Translations under genes and position numbers: made by a program
In this document: positions 1-10,412 of the stretch, one piece after another
Position numbering within the stretch: the first letter of the stretch is position 1
Layout: the number at the start of each line of letters is the position of its first letter
Notes under the pieces: model-generated
Databases searched by the model: none
Told to the model about the DNA's origin: nothing
Seen by the model: only the letters and a program-made list of their open reading frames with translations
Source of the DNA: Lineus longissimus
Taxonomy: Eukaryota > Nemertea > Pilidiophora > Heteronemertea > Lineidae
Assembly: GCF_910592395.1 (NCBI RefSeq)
Contig: NC_088311.1
Span: 17,982,501-18,046,500 of the forward strand
Direction: 5' to 3'
DNA length: 64,000 nucleotides

Positions 1-1957
1 CTCCCGCAAAAATCTTCCGCAAAATTTCTCCGTGAAATCCCATTCCGTCAGTATGTTTTCTTCATTTTTACGTCGAGTGTTACTGCTTAAAGCTGCCGCA
101 TATTTACAAGTAGCCATTTCTAGTTCACGTCCCCTCCCGCCGACCATCATCGTCGCATGTATGTACAAGTTTACAAAATGCTGCCTCAATCTGCTCGCTG
201 TTTGGTGCATCAGGTCTTCAATGGATAGACTAGCACATCGTTGAGTGTCTTGGATGTCTAGCTCGTCTATTCCATCAATGAGGTGTAGGAGCGTGTGGTC
301 CTTCATCCCCGTAGCTGGATTGGCTGAATATGGCCTTCTGCTCTTATTTTTATTTTTAAAACATGTATTCAACCTTTTCGACTAATAAATTACCTATCAT
401 CATGACAGACGCCGAAAGCAGCTCGTGTGTTTTACAAGAAAATATGATGAGGTCACTTAATCGCCAGGTTGATTTTGGGTCACTAATTTGGTTGGGCCAC
501 TTAATCGGGCGATTGAGTCAGTCAGATTTTTCCTTTTTTGTGCAATTCGTTGATGGAAACTACTTCAGTAGAGTAGGAGTGGACTGAGCAGCTGACAGCA
601 GAGTATTAATGCCAATGGTGATTTAATAGTGTGATGTTAAATAGAGCTCTGTACGTGTAACATTTATATCAAGATATAGCACTACGGATTTTTAGAGCAT
701 AGACAGGCACTCGGAGCGTAATAACGTAATCATTCATGAATCAAACAAAGATATGGCGTTACCTGATCAAATATCACTACCAATTACCGTACAAACCAAA
801 ACCAATATGGCAATAATTTGAGAGAGAAAAAATCAACTTATGTATTTTAATTCATACATTTGTAGTTTTGTTGGAAAATCTCTTTGCTCGAAGAAAGCTG
901 ACACTAAGGGGAAATGAAAAAGAAAGGGAGGTGTAGAAAGAGAGCCTCTGCCAACAGCTGAAACCGCGTCCTTTGTCCACGGGGTAACAAGTCGCCTGAG
1001 CGCGAAACAAGTACCAGTACGGTTATGTGACGCTGGGAATTATATTGAATTTCGTATATATTGGAATGATATACAAAATGGAAATAAACAGTCGAAACGA
1101 ATAACCAATAGCATAAGGTAACATCATAAACCGTCGCTAAATGATTGCCAAGCCAAAAATGTATCTCATTCGATGGCCAGGTGTTGGGGCGACAGGTGTC
1201 GGAACAATTCGGTGAGTGAAACACGAGGGTCGACTCTGGCGATGAAGTGACATGATGCAGAAGCTGATCTGAATGTCTACAGTTTCCTAAGGACAGCATA
1301 TCTGGAATGGCGACGAAAACGATGGGTTATAAAATCCTAATATATGGTAAGTTGAAATTGCTAAGGCTCCCGCTCAGAGCAGGCGTTCACGTGCGTCTGT
1401 GTAATAACGTCAAATTCTTTCAAAAAGGTCAATGATCTAAGAATGGTCGAAAATAATACAAAAAGCAGAATGGCACGTTAGGTATTTCCATATAAAGGCA
1501 GTCATGTCACACTATATTACAAAAATACTGTCCTTGTTTTCTATTGATGATGGTGAATTCTGTATCAACAACTGATCTAGATAATGTTGATTCGTGGGAG
1601 CTTTTCAAAACTGCACACAAAAACTCCTTTCTTTTTTCGGTCTCTATTGTACTGTGGCTGGGAAAGGACATCGTAAAAAAATTTTCAGAGCGCAACGACT
1701 TTCAAAAACAAAAACGAAGAAACTTGTTTTCAGTAAAATGTTTTTCTCCCCTTTTGACCGTCATTTTTAGAAACTGAGGAACTCCGGGTGACGACTTACG
1801 AAAACTATTACTTAATCACCTTCCATGTCAGGTATTGGCCTAACACACTGTAAAACGACTCCTTACCAGCCATCCACATGCATCAAATGATAAAGATGAT
1901 AATCCGAAATATCCTTTTTTTAATTTCATATTATTTTTCATCAAAGCTTTAAACATC
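1..1957. repeat. Duplicated non-coding unit upstream of receptor copy 1
   Basis: No convincing gene is visible. Bases 70-430 recur at about 8530-8866 and 16838-17280 (module M1). Bases about 805-1957 recur at 11633-13046, and partly at 8866-9070 plus 10413-10795 (module M2). Similarity is obvious by eye, with scattered substitutions and small indels. Short ORFs here (for example 363-587 and 904-1299 on the minus strand) are not kept open in every copy, so I treat them as chance. If the downstream receptor has a spliced signal-peptide exon, it could lie here, but I could not identify it. Confidence 0.7.
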
Positions 1958-4771
1958 TTGGCTGTGACGTCACTTGATAGCAATCTCCCACAAATTGGGC
2001 AAGTGGTCAATATATCAGGGAAATGTCAAAGACCCAGTGTGATCATACTACCTTTGACAACTATTTCAGTAGACGAAGAACCAATTCTAACCTGTCCAAT
2101 GAACGTTTGCAATGCTTCCTGTCAGCCAGTCACAGCAAGCAGTTTTGTTGGATGTCATTGTGACAGTGAATGCGAAATATTTAAAGATTGCTGTCACGGG
2201 CATGAAACTTGCAATGCCACAAGATCGACGTCATTTGATACACAATACCTTCCATATATGATTTGCATGACCATATTTCATAAGTACACAATATCCGTCG
2301 TCAGTATATGTCCCCAAAGTGCCTCTAGCAGTTTGAAAAGAGCTTGTAACACGAGACGTTATTTGGTTTCTTCTGACATTACATTAAGTGGCGATGATAG
2401 ACAGTACTATCAACTGCCCGTCACAAACAACGGCACATTATTCAGAAATATCTTCTGCGCAAGTTGCCATGGAGTAAGCCTAAATGACGTTGAATTCTTG
2501 AAAGCGTCTGTTTTCTGTGAGAATACCTTAGATGATATTGTCGACTTCAAAAAGGCGTCAGTTTACTTAGACTACACAATTGGTCACAAAAGCTTCCTTT
2601 CGAAATGTGAAGTTGGCGACATTTTGTTCAACAAAAATCGTACGTTCGTAAGAAGTTGTGAGGGAGAGTGGCAGTTCTATAACGGTTTCTTCAGATTGGG
2701 GGAGTTGGTTTCATCATGTAATCAGGGGTTACGACAAGTCATAACAGATTTTGATATTTTAGAAAAAAAGTGCGGTCGAATTAATGCTTTCATTGATAGA
2801 TACAGCATCTATGGACATACGAGATATAGAAATATATATTGCGCGAGGTGTAATGGCGTTAGCGATAACGACACAAGCTTAGCTTGCTCTATGCATCATG
2901 TGAACAGCACTTACAATGTTGGCGAGTGGGGTGGCTCAACAAATGATCTTCATGGCTTTAGTACCTTGATGGATTTGACTCAAACTCAAACAAAAAAATG
3001 CATAAATCGTCAACACGTTTTCGACCTTGTCTCTAAATCATGTCGGCCACCTGTAAAATGCGGCATCGGATTCGTTTTCTGGAACGGAACCTGCATTCGT
3101 GATCCACTGGACGAAGCATATGAACTTCCTGTGACCAGACGAGGGCGGTGTGTGTCGGTGCGCCTTGAGATAAAATCCCCCATATTAATAGTAAGTAACA
3201 AATCATATTCCCAAATGAAATATGCAATAAAGTATCAACTCTTGTCTTGGGTCACCAGTCTTTTCAACATTTCGGAAAGCTTCGTTTTAAATTTTGAGGT
3301 AAATGTCAATTTAATTAATGATTTCAAAACAAATATCCTTGATGGTAATTTATATCGAGTCACGGGCCGGGACATATATATCATCACATTTTGTATCAAA
3401 ATATCACAATCTGATGATATTTTACGTGTTATGCAAGACATACACTCGCACATGTGGTTTGTCAAAAATACATCAAACGTGCACGCGTACGGAAGGGTAA
3501 TGATATCGAACCAAAACGCATTACCGCCAACGTGTCGAACTGGTAAGCTCGTTCAAATTGTTCTCAATTCAACATATCAAGAATTCCTTAATGAAACTGG
3601 GAGGCTTAACGATTTGCCCAGTATGTTTCTTATTTTCGATAATAGGTTTGATATTAAAGCAGGTTTCAGTGTCGAGGGCAGCCAAAGTGTCAATATATAC
3701 CTCTGTGACCTTTATGGCGATAGGCTCAAAAACTGTTCAAACGTATTTGAACATTCCTTATATGATTTTCATGTCACAGAATCGGCGTTAAAACATAAGC
3801 TATTTGGAGAAGAGATTAAGAAATCCGAAGCTGCCATTGTAGGGACCAGAGTATTAACTTGTTCACGCGTACAAAACACGACAAGCACAGACTCTCAAAA
3901 TATGGAATTTTACATCTCCGTTGGTGGGATATGTCTCTCTATTGTGTTTTTAGTTTACACTCTTCTGACCTATTGTTTATTACCACAACTGAGGACGCTT
4001 CCAGGTGTTCTTCTTATGCAATTAGCGGCAAACTTGTCCCTTGCCCAGTTGGTCTTCATGGTGGGTATAAACATGGACATCAGTTTGCTACCTTGCAAAA
4101 TAATCGCGATAGCTGGCCATTACCTTTGGTTGGTAGCATTTTGCTGGAAGTCAATCATAGCCTTTCACACGGCTAAGACGTTTGGGTACAACATGATGGC
4201 CAATGCGTCCAACAGCAACTCAAAGAGATCCCTAAAATATTATAGTTCATTTGCCTACGGTGCTCCAAGTCTTGTCGTGATTCCATGCATCGTCATATTC
4301 TTCTGTGGGTGCACAGATATTGAGATCGGATACGGTCCTTACGCGGGAACCTCGGGAGCATGTTGGATAAGGGAGCGATACACACTTATTTATGCTTTCA
4401 TGGTACCACTGGGGGCGCTTCTCGCTGCAAACTTGACACTTTTCACTTTTACGGTGATAACTATATGTAGACAAAAAGCAATGACCTCTATGACAAGAAA
4501 GAATGATGTCAAACGAATGGATGTCGTCTTGTACATTAAATTATCGTTTTTGATGGGATTCGCTTGGATTTTTGGATTTATATCCGGATTTACGGGAGAT
4601 TCTGTCACTGGCTATTTGTTCACGGTCCTCAACACGCTGCAGGGAGTTTTTATAGGGCTTTGTTTTGGACTGAACCGACGGGTGATCAGAATGTATAGAA
4701 AAAGATTGGGTTTTGAAGTATCGCAGGAGACGGGCGCTAGTGACACACGTACAACAGGCGTTCAAGGCTAA
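1958..4771 (+). CDS. Somatomedin-B-containing class B2 (adhesion/Methuselah-like) GPCR, copy 1
   Basis: Open frame of about 937 residues, predicted to be a cell-surface seven-transmembrane receptor. Residues 51-85 match a somatomedin-B domain: eight cysteines with C-x3-C, CxC and CC spacing, including GCHCDSEC and KDCC. A cysteine-rich, N-glycosylation-rich ectodomain follows to about residue 645. Seven hydrophobic segments span about 649-905 with family B2 hallmarks: RTLPGVLLMQLAANLSLAQL (TM2), a CW pair before TM5, and NTLQGVFIGLCFGLNRRV (TM7). No clear GPS autoproteolysis motif is seen, as in many Methuselah-like receptors. The frame starts at a TTG; no in-frame ATG lies between the stop at 1841-1843 and residue 48. 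The true start therefore probably comes from an upstream spliced exon carrying the signal peptide, and the 5' boundary is uncertain. The stop is TAA. Ligand is unknown. Confidence 0.88.
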   Translation: MAVTSLDSNLPQIGQVVNISGKCQRPSVIILPLTTISVDEEPILTCPMNVCNASCQPVTASSFVGCHCDSECEIFKDCCHGHETCNATRSTSFDTQYLPYMICMTIFHKYTISVVSICPQSASSSLKRACNTRRYLVSSDITLSGDDRQYYQLPVTNNGTLFRNIFCASCHGVSLNDVEFLKASVFCENTLDDIVDFKKASVYLDYTIGHKSFLSKCEVGDILFNKNRTFVRSCEGEWQFYNGFFRLGELVSSCNQGLRQVITDFDILEKKCGRINAFIDRYSIYGHTRYRNIYCARCNGVSDNDTSLACSMHHVNSTYNVGEWGGSTNDLHGFSTLMDLTQTQTKKCINRQHVFDLVSKSCRPPVKCGIGFVFWNGTCIRDPLDEAYELPVTRRGRCVSVRLEIKSPILIVSNKSYSQMKYAIKYQLLSWVTSLFNISESFVLNFEVNVNLINDFKTNILDGNLYRVTGRDIYIITFCIKISQSDDILRVMQDIHSHMWFVKNTSNVHAYGRVMISNQNALPPTCRTGKLVQIVLNSTYQEFLNETGRLNDLPSMFLIFDNRFDIKAGFSVEGSQSVNIYLCDLYGDRLKNCSNVFEHSLYDFHVTESALKHKLFGEEIKKSEAAIVGTRVLTCSRVQNTTSTDSQNMEFYISVGGICLSIVFLVYTLLTYCLLPQLRTLPGVLLMQLAANLSLAQLVFMVGINMDISLLPCKIIAIAGHYLWLVAFCWKSIIAFHTAKTFGYNMMANASNSNSKRSLKYYSSFAYGAPSLVVIPCIVIFFCGCTDIEIGYGPYAGTSGACWIRERYTLIYAFMVPLGALLAANLTLFTFTVITICRQKAMTSMTRKNDVKRMDVVLYIKLSFLMGFAWIFGFISGFTGDSVTGYLFTVLNTLQGVFIGLCFGLNRRVIRMYRKRLGFEVSQETGASDTRTTGVQG

Positions 4772-5809
4772 CATGATGCAGTTATCGTAGTTTCAAATAG
4801 CGACAACGCTTTCAAAATCCTTCATCTTCATCACCAACAAAATTTGTGCATCTTATCAAAGTATACCATGACTACATTGACATGACTAAAGAGAGTATAA
4901 GACCATGAGGTTCAGGATGAACTCATGTGTGTGTGGATGTATTGGACGTTTGAACAATTGGTTGATCAATATGAAAAAGTGACTGTCTGTGGTTAGATAT
5001 TGTGCGAGTGTCGCCTGTTTTAGGTCATTTGTGAGGTTCATCAGACAGTGTGACGAAAAAGAACTTGCGCCGTTGTCTTTCTACAGGTTTCTGATCTCCT
5101 TAAAAGATGAAGAGATACCGGGTGATTTACTTACAGGTCCGAAACCTAAAACATGAAATAAAATGAAAAATGCTGTTTGCTTACTTTATCTAAAGGTCAG
5201 TAAAGCAATATTTGAGATTTGAAACAATGTTTTAGGTTTTAGAAATCTTTCTAATAATGAGAAACAAAGGAATGGTGTCAAAAAAGCAAACCTGCTTATT
5301 GTTCTCTGCCAAACGCTTTATCAGTGCGTGTATGTTAAGAGTCATTGATAGTCATACGTGTAAGTTTAACCTGAATTTCATTTCTTCCATTTTTATTACT
5401 GACACCAAATATATATTTGAAAAAAGTTAGCACACGACGATCTCCATTTAGTTTCATGTTTTGTGTTTTCTGACTTGTAGAATTTCCCGAAATATTCACC
5501 CAGTATCTCTCCATCTAAAACAATCATAATTCTTCAATGGATGGGCGTTAAAACTCTTTTGTAAGGGTTTGTGTGATTCAGTTATGATGTACCTTGTGGA
5601 GTGAATGTCATACTTATGAATATGCGGTTATAATTCGCTAATGGTCAAATATATTTCAGTCCTTACCATGACCCGGGAAGGTTAAGAAATACATTTTTAG
5701 CTCTATAACTAACCATGTAACGCAAACAAATTTGTGCCGGTTGCTGTGTTTTTTGTTTGGTTTTCTTTTTTCGGGTGTTGGAGGGGGGGGGTGGGCATCC
5801 CGGGTTCTT
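4772..5809. other. 3' flank of receptor copy 1, with poly(A) signal
   Basis: Non-coding. The first ~185 bases match the flank of copy 2 (15855-16040) and then the two diverge. An AATAAA lies at 5157-5162, about 390 bases after the stop. A G-run starts near 5785. No gene recognised. Confidence 0.6.
5157..5162 (+). promoter_or_regulatory. Candidate poly(A) signal of receptor copy 1
   Basis: AATAAA, 385 bases downstream of the receptor stop and the first good hexamer on that strand. Cleavage there is inferred. The equivalent DNA is absent after copy 2. Confidence 0.4.
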
Positions 5810-6742
5810 CACCCATACATCACCAAGCATTTTATCAACTAGAAAACAGTTGTCTACCTACATGTTGAACGACTGGGTTTTAAGATTTGCAGGGACTATG
5901 ATAGATGAAAGTATCTGCTGTGAGCCGACGATAAAAAATGTACGTTCCAACGAAATAAAATGAAATATACCCTACAGGCTGTTGTTTACAAAATTCCCCA
6001 GGCAAACGCTAGTGTTTTTTCGAGATTAAAGGAGATCATTTTTGTGCTGATCGATATGTGGCGACGCGTGGCCTGGAACAACCTCATGTTCAATACTCCC
6101 TTTAAATGTAGACATGTATATCACCCATACATCACCAAGCATTTTAGCCACTAGAAAACAGTTGTCTACCTACATGTCGAACGACTGGTTTTAAGATTTG
6201 CAGGGACTATGATAGATGCAAGTATCTGCTGTGAGCCGACGATAAAAAATGTACGTTCCAACGAAATAAAATGAAATATACCATACAGGCTGTTGTTTAC
6301 AAAATTCCCCAGGCAAACGGTAGTGTTTTTTCGAGGTTAAAGGAGATCATTTTTGTGCTGATCGATATGTGGCGACGCGTGGCCTGGAGCAACCTCATGT
6401 TCAATACTCCCTTTAAATGTAGACAGGTATATCACCCATACATCACCAAGCATTTTAGCCACTAGAAAACAGTTGTCTACCTACATGTTGAACGACTGGG
6501 TTTAAGATTTGCAGGGACTATGATAGATGCACGTATCTGCTGTGAGCCGACGATAAAAAATGTACGTTCCAACGAAATAAAATGAAATATACCATACAGG
6601 CTGTTGTTTACAAAATTCCACAGGCAAACGGTAGTGTTTTTTCGAGGTTAAAGGAGATCATTTTTGTGCTGATCGATATGTGGCGACACGTGGCCTGGAG
6701 CAACCTCATGTTCAATACTCCCTTTAAATGTAGACAGGTATA
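5810..6742. repeat. Three-copy 311-bp tandem repeat
   Basis: Units begin at TCACCCATACATCACC at about 5810, 6121 and 6432. The landmark GCAGGGACTATGATAGAT occurs at 5889, 6200 and 6511, giving an exact 311-bp period. Units differ by a few substitutions. A short ORF of 64 codons recurs in units 1 and 2 (5960-6154, 6271-6465) but has no recognisable domain and is probably incidental. Receptor copy 2 is followed by only the last part of one unit (about 16050-16128). Confidence 0.92.
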
Positions 6743-7329
6743 TTTTAAATCTTGGTGAGATGCACAACCGTGGTGGTCAAGGTATGCCTGCAGCTGAGGA
6801 CCATCGCGGAGGTGCTCGATTTACCCCGCCACTCTGACGATAATTGAAATGATATGGGGTCTTCATAGTGGGGTGATGTGAAGTCCGAACTTGGCGTGAT
6901 CTCTCGTAGCGCGAACTGGAGTTTTGGTAAACCGGCCTGGCCCGTCACAATGTACGGATCGAAGCCTATTTAAATGGGCTAGAGTTGTACGTGCTAATAA
7001 GTAACGAAGCGCGTTTTTCTACTATCCAAAAGCTGAAACAAAATTAGAAAAAAACGCCAAATATCTTTCAGAAAAATAGTTTACTTAATTGAAACAGATA
7101 AGGAACAAACAATGTGGAGTAAAAAGCCGCGCTCACTCTTGTTAGAAGCGTTTCAGGATTATCCTTATAAATTGAATAAAAGGGAAACATTTGCTGCATC
7201 TTTGTGGTCTCTATACTTATTTAATTAGTGAAGACCAAAGACGGAGCGAACGTTTACTCTTGAACTTTCAGGTATTTGAACTGACCTATAAACAAGAAGC
7301 TACACAACCGTCTATGGTAGGCGGGAGGT
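6743..7329. repeat. Shared 3' module of the receptor duplication
   Basis: Closely matches 16129-16690 downstream of receptor copy 2, including the GGTGAGATGCACAACCGTGG landmark. No gene recognised; ORFs here are short and not conserved between copies. Confidence 0.7.
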
Positions 7330-7681
7330 TATGGCAAGCCGATCGTCCAATAATTAAGAAAACCTGGTTTTTTTGAAAAAAACATGGTTTTCTTCTTAAA
7401 AAACATAGTTTTCTTCAAGAAAACCATGTTTTCTTTCACGAAACTAGGTTTTCTTCGAAGAAGCATAGGTTGATTTAAAAAAACCTAGTTTTCTTTTAAA
7501 AAACCTGGTTTTTAACAAGATAACTTGGTTTTTTAAATCAACCTATGCTTCTTCGAAGAAAACCTAGTTTCATGGAAGAAAACATGGTTTTCTTGAAGAA
7601 AACTATGTTTTTTAAGAAGAAAACCATGTTTTTTTCAAAAAAACTAGGTTTTCTTAATTATTGGACGAACGGCTTGCCATA
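7330..7681. mobile_element. 352-bp foldback (palindromic) MITE-like element with 6-bp target duplication
   Basis: The whole stretch is an imperfect inverted repeat centred near 7505. It starts TATGGCAAGCCG and ends CGGCTTGCCATA. Its interior consists of alternating AAAACC(A/T)(T/G)GTTTTCTT-like blocks that pair with the opposite arm. GGAGGT flanks both sides (7324-7329 and 7682-7687). The paralogous site near 16690 reads straight through without the element, so this is an insertion. It has no coding capacity. The superfamily is not assignable from the ends alone. Confidence 0.85.
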
Positions 7682-7834
7682 GGAGGTGACATAAATCAGA
7701 AATATACGGCCGATAAAATACCTGCCGCATAAACCAAAAATATACCGTAAAAGCTCGCCGTAAAATCCTGACTTAACAGGTCAGGAGAAGAGGACGGTAT
7801 ATTTTCTTCATTTTTACGTCGAGTGTTAATTTTG

Positions 7835-8507
7835 GGCTTACTGTATTTAGCGCAATATTACGCTTAGCGCAATGAATGGGGGAAAACCCAAAAAGTGGTA
7901 CCTATTTCTATGCCCAATCAGAAACACACGACGAAAGGCATGCAATTGGATATCGGGAATGAGGTCTACTACTTCCGGTTAGGTAGTGTTGATTATTTGG
8001 CTAAATACATTTACCACACATGATTTACCAGGGAAAAAGGCATGAGAACGGACCTATAGCTCCGATATTTTGGTTTGTATGGAGTTGGTCTTCGGAGCTG
8101 GGTGGATAGGTTTATACCGGTATTCCCGTGGAATTAATGAGAAACAGACTTCAAGGATAAAAATAAAAAATAAACAAAACCACAAAAAATGCTTTCAAAA
8201 TACCCTTTCTCATAATAATTTCGAGTCTATTAGGGGAGGTTTCAGAGAGATAGATTGATAGATACGTAGATATATAGATATAATAAAGATATATGGAATA
8301 ATATAGGTCGACGCCTAACGACAAAATTATTTAACAGTAGATCGATAGGCGCCATCTATGAGTTGACATGATAACTGACATCTACCCTGGTTCCCTATCC
8401 CGTTTATACTTTATCCGTGTAATTCTTTAGTGTCAGAAAATAATGATTGCTCCCGAGGCGTAATATTACGCTAAATAGGCGTAATATTGCGCCAAATACA
8501 GTAAACC
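7835..8507. mobile_element. 673-bp non-autonomous TIR DNA transposon with 8-9-bp target duplication
   Basis: Terminal inverted repeats of about 29 bp: the left begins GGCTTACTGTATTTAGCGC and the right, reverse-complemented, begins GGTTTACTGTATTTGGCGC; both continue into AATATTACGC. TTAATTTTG flanks both sides (7826-7834 and 8508-8516), an 8- or 9-bp target duplication typical of hAT or Mutator-like elements. The paralogous site near 16835 carries a single GTTGATTTTG, that is, an empty site. The interior has no transposase ORF. Confidence 0.82.
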
Positions 8508-9070
8508 TTAATTTTGCGGCAGGTTACCTATTAAACCTGCCGCATATTTACAAGTAGCCATTTCTGGTTCACGTCCCCTCCCGCCTACCATCACCGTCGC
8601 ATGTATATACAAAATGCTGTCTCAATCTGCTCGCTGTTTGGTGCATCAGGTCTTCAATGGATAGACTAGCACATCTTTGAGTGTCTTGGATGTCTAGCTC
8701 GTCAATTCCATCAATATGGTGTAGGAGCGTGTGGTCCTTCATCCCCGTAGCTCGATTGGCTGAATATGGCCTACTGCTTTTTTTTAATTTTTAAAGCATG
8801 TATTCAACCTTTTCGACTAATAAATTACCTATCATCATGACAGACGCCGAAAGCAGCTCAGTTCAGGTCAGCTTTTAGTTCATACATTTGTAGTTTTGTT
8901 GGAAAATCTCTTTGCTCGAAGAAAGCTGACACTAAGGGGAAATGAAAAAGAAAGATAGGTGTAGAAAGAGAGCCTCTACCAACAGCTGAAACCGCGTCCT
9001 TTGTCCACGGGGTAACAAGTCGCCTGAGCGCGAAACAAGTACCACTACGGTTATGTGACACTAAAATTAT
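8508..9070. repeat. Second copy of module M1 and start of module M2
   Basis: Matches about 70-430, then jumps to sequence matching 870-1040. A perfect 10-bp-stem hairpin (GCGGCAGGTT / AACCTGCCGC) lies at 8517-8544. No gene recognised. The M2 copy is interrupted at 9070 by a LINE insertion and resumes at 10413. Confidence 0.7.
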
Positions 9071-10412
9071 GAATGAATGAATAGAAATACTATATATAGG
9101 GCGCCTTTCCGTGGTCAACCACGCTCAGGGCGCCTCCCTCCCCCCCCCCCCCCCCCCCCCCCCCCACACACAAATAGTCCTCAAACAAGGTGGTTTTGAG
9201 TTGCCTCTTAAATGATGTTTCTGGCAGAGCTCTGATGGAAAAAGGAAGTTTGTTTCACAGGTATGGGCCACAGCATGAGAAGCTGCGGTCACCATACCTG
9301 GACTTAGTTCTTCTGATTTTCAGCGCCTTGAACGTGGTGGACCTCGTACAACCGCTTGTCGCCACCAGCAAATCTGACAGGTACATCGGACCCCCACTGC
9401 TCACTACTGTCTTGTGTACAAGAGTCAGAATTTTGTAAATGACTGTTGCCTTAATGACAGGAAGCCAATGGAGCTCGCAGAGCAGTGGGGTGATGCTGTC
9501 AAATTTCCTGCGGCGACAAAGGAGCCTAGCAGCGAAATTTAGCACACGTTGCAGAGGAGCCAGGGTCTTATCCGGTAGACCATAGAGTATGGCATTGTTA
9601 GTGTCTAGTCGGGAGACAACCAATGCGTGCACAAGCCTTACTACTGAGTGACGATCTAGGCATTTCCTTATCCTCCCAATTTTGTAAAGGCTGGCATAGG
9701 CAGCTCTGCATGCCATTTTCACGTGAGTCTGCATAGTCATTCCCTCATCGAGCCACACTCCCAGGTCCTTAACGCATTCAGATCTTGGAATCTGAACACC
9801 GCTGATACTGATACTGGGAAAGGATCCCAGTCGACGTGTTGACACAAAATTTACCATGCCCATTTTTGGGGCATTAAGACAGAGCCAATTTGTTGACAGC
9901 CAAGACTGGATATGGCCTATTCCACCCTCCGTGGAGGCAACCCTGGCGCTACACTGGGCGTTGTCACCACATCGAGCAGAAGTCAACAACTGATTATCAT
10001 CAGCGTACAATTGATATGGAATGCATGCTCTATTCACGACGTCTCCCAATGGAATTGTATATATCGTGAAAAGTACTGGGCCCAACACAGACCCTCGCGG
10101 CACTCCATACTCCAGTGACACAGCAGCTGACGTAAAACCCTGTATACATACAGAAAGTTGTCTGTCCTCGAGATATGAACTGAACCAGTGCAGGGCATGT
10201 CCGAGAGTCCTATCCTCTCCTGGAGTCTGCCAAGAAGAATGGTGTGGTCAACCGTATCAAAGGCCGCAGAAAGATCGAGTAACACCAAGAGACCCTCATG
10301 TCCTACATCCAAGGATGTGAGTATGTCATTGGTAACTTTAAGAAGTGCAGTCTCGGTGCTGTGGCCTTTTCGATAGGCTCACTGATTCGGGTCATACAAC
10401 TTGTTCACTGTC
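9071..10412 (-). mobile_element. 5'-truncated L2/CR1-type non-LTR retrotransposon
   Basis: Minus-strand insertion. ATTAT at 9066-9070 and 10413-10417 looks like a target duplication, and module M2 is continuous at the paralogous sites (about 1040 and 11855). The 3' end on the minus strand is a TTCATTCATTC-type simple tail, usual for L2/CR1-group LINEs. A long C-run (about 9139-9165) lies in the 3' part. The 5' end is truncated inside the reverse transcriptase. The copy is defective. Confidence 0.85.
9255..10312 (-). pseudogene. Reverse transcriptase remnant (non-LTR, L2/CR1 group)
   Basis: The upstream part (10034-10312) encodes [19 protein letters not shown], the RT block A aspartate region. 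After a frameshift around 10034-10121, the second part (9255-10121) encodes [13 protein letters not shown], the catalytic YADD box, a thumb region, and the family-typical C-terminal LHWLPVIKATVIYKIL segment. The endonuclease and first ORF are missing. The combination of truncation and frameshift means no functional enzyme. Cysteine or zinc motifs are not evident. Confidence 0.9.

Noticed and set aside
904-1299. 131-codon minus-strand ORF in module M2
   Set aside because: The corresponding stretches at 8900-9070/10413-10640 and 11700-12080 do not keep the frame.
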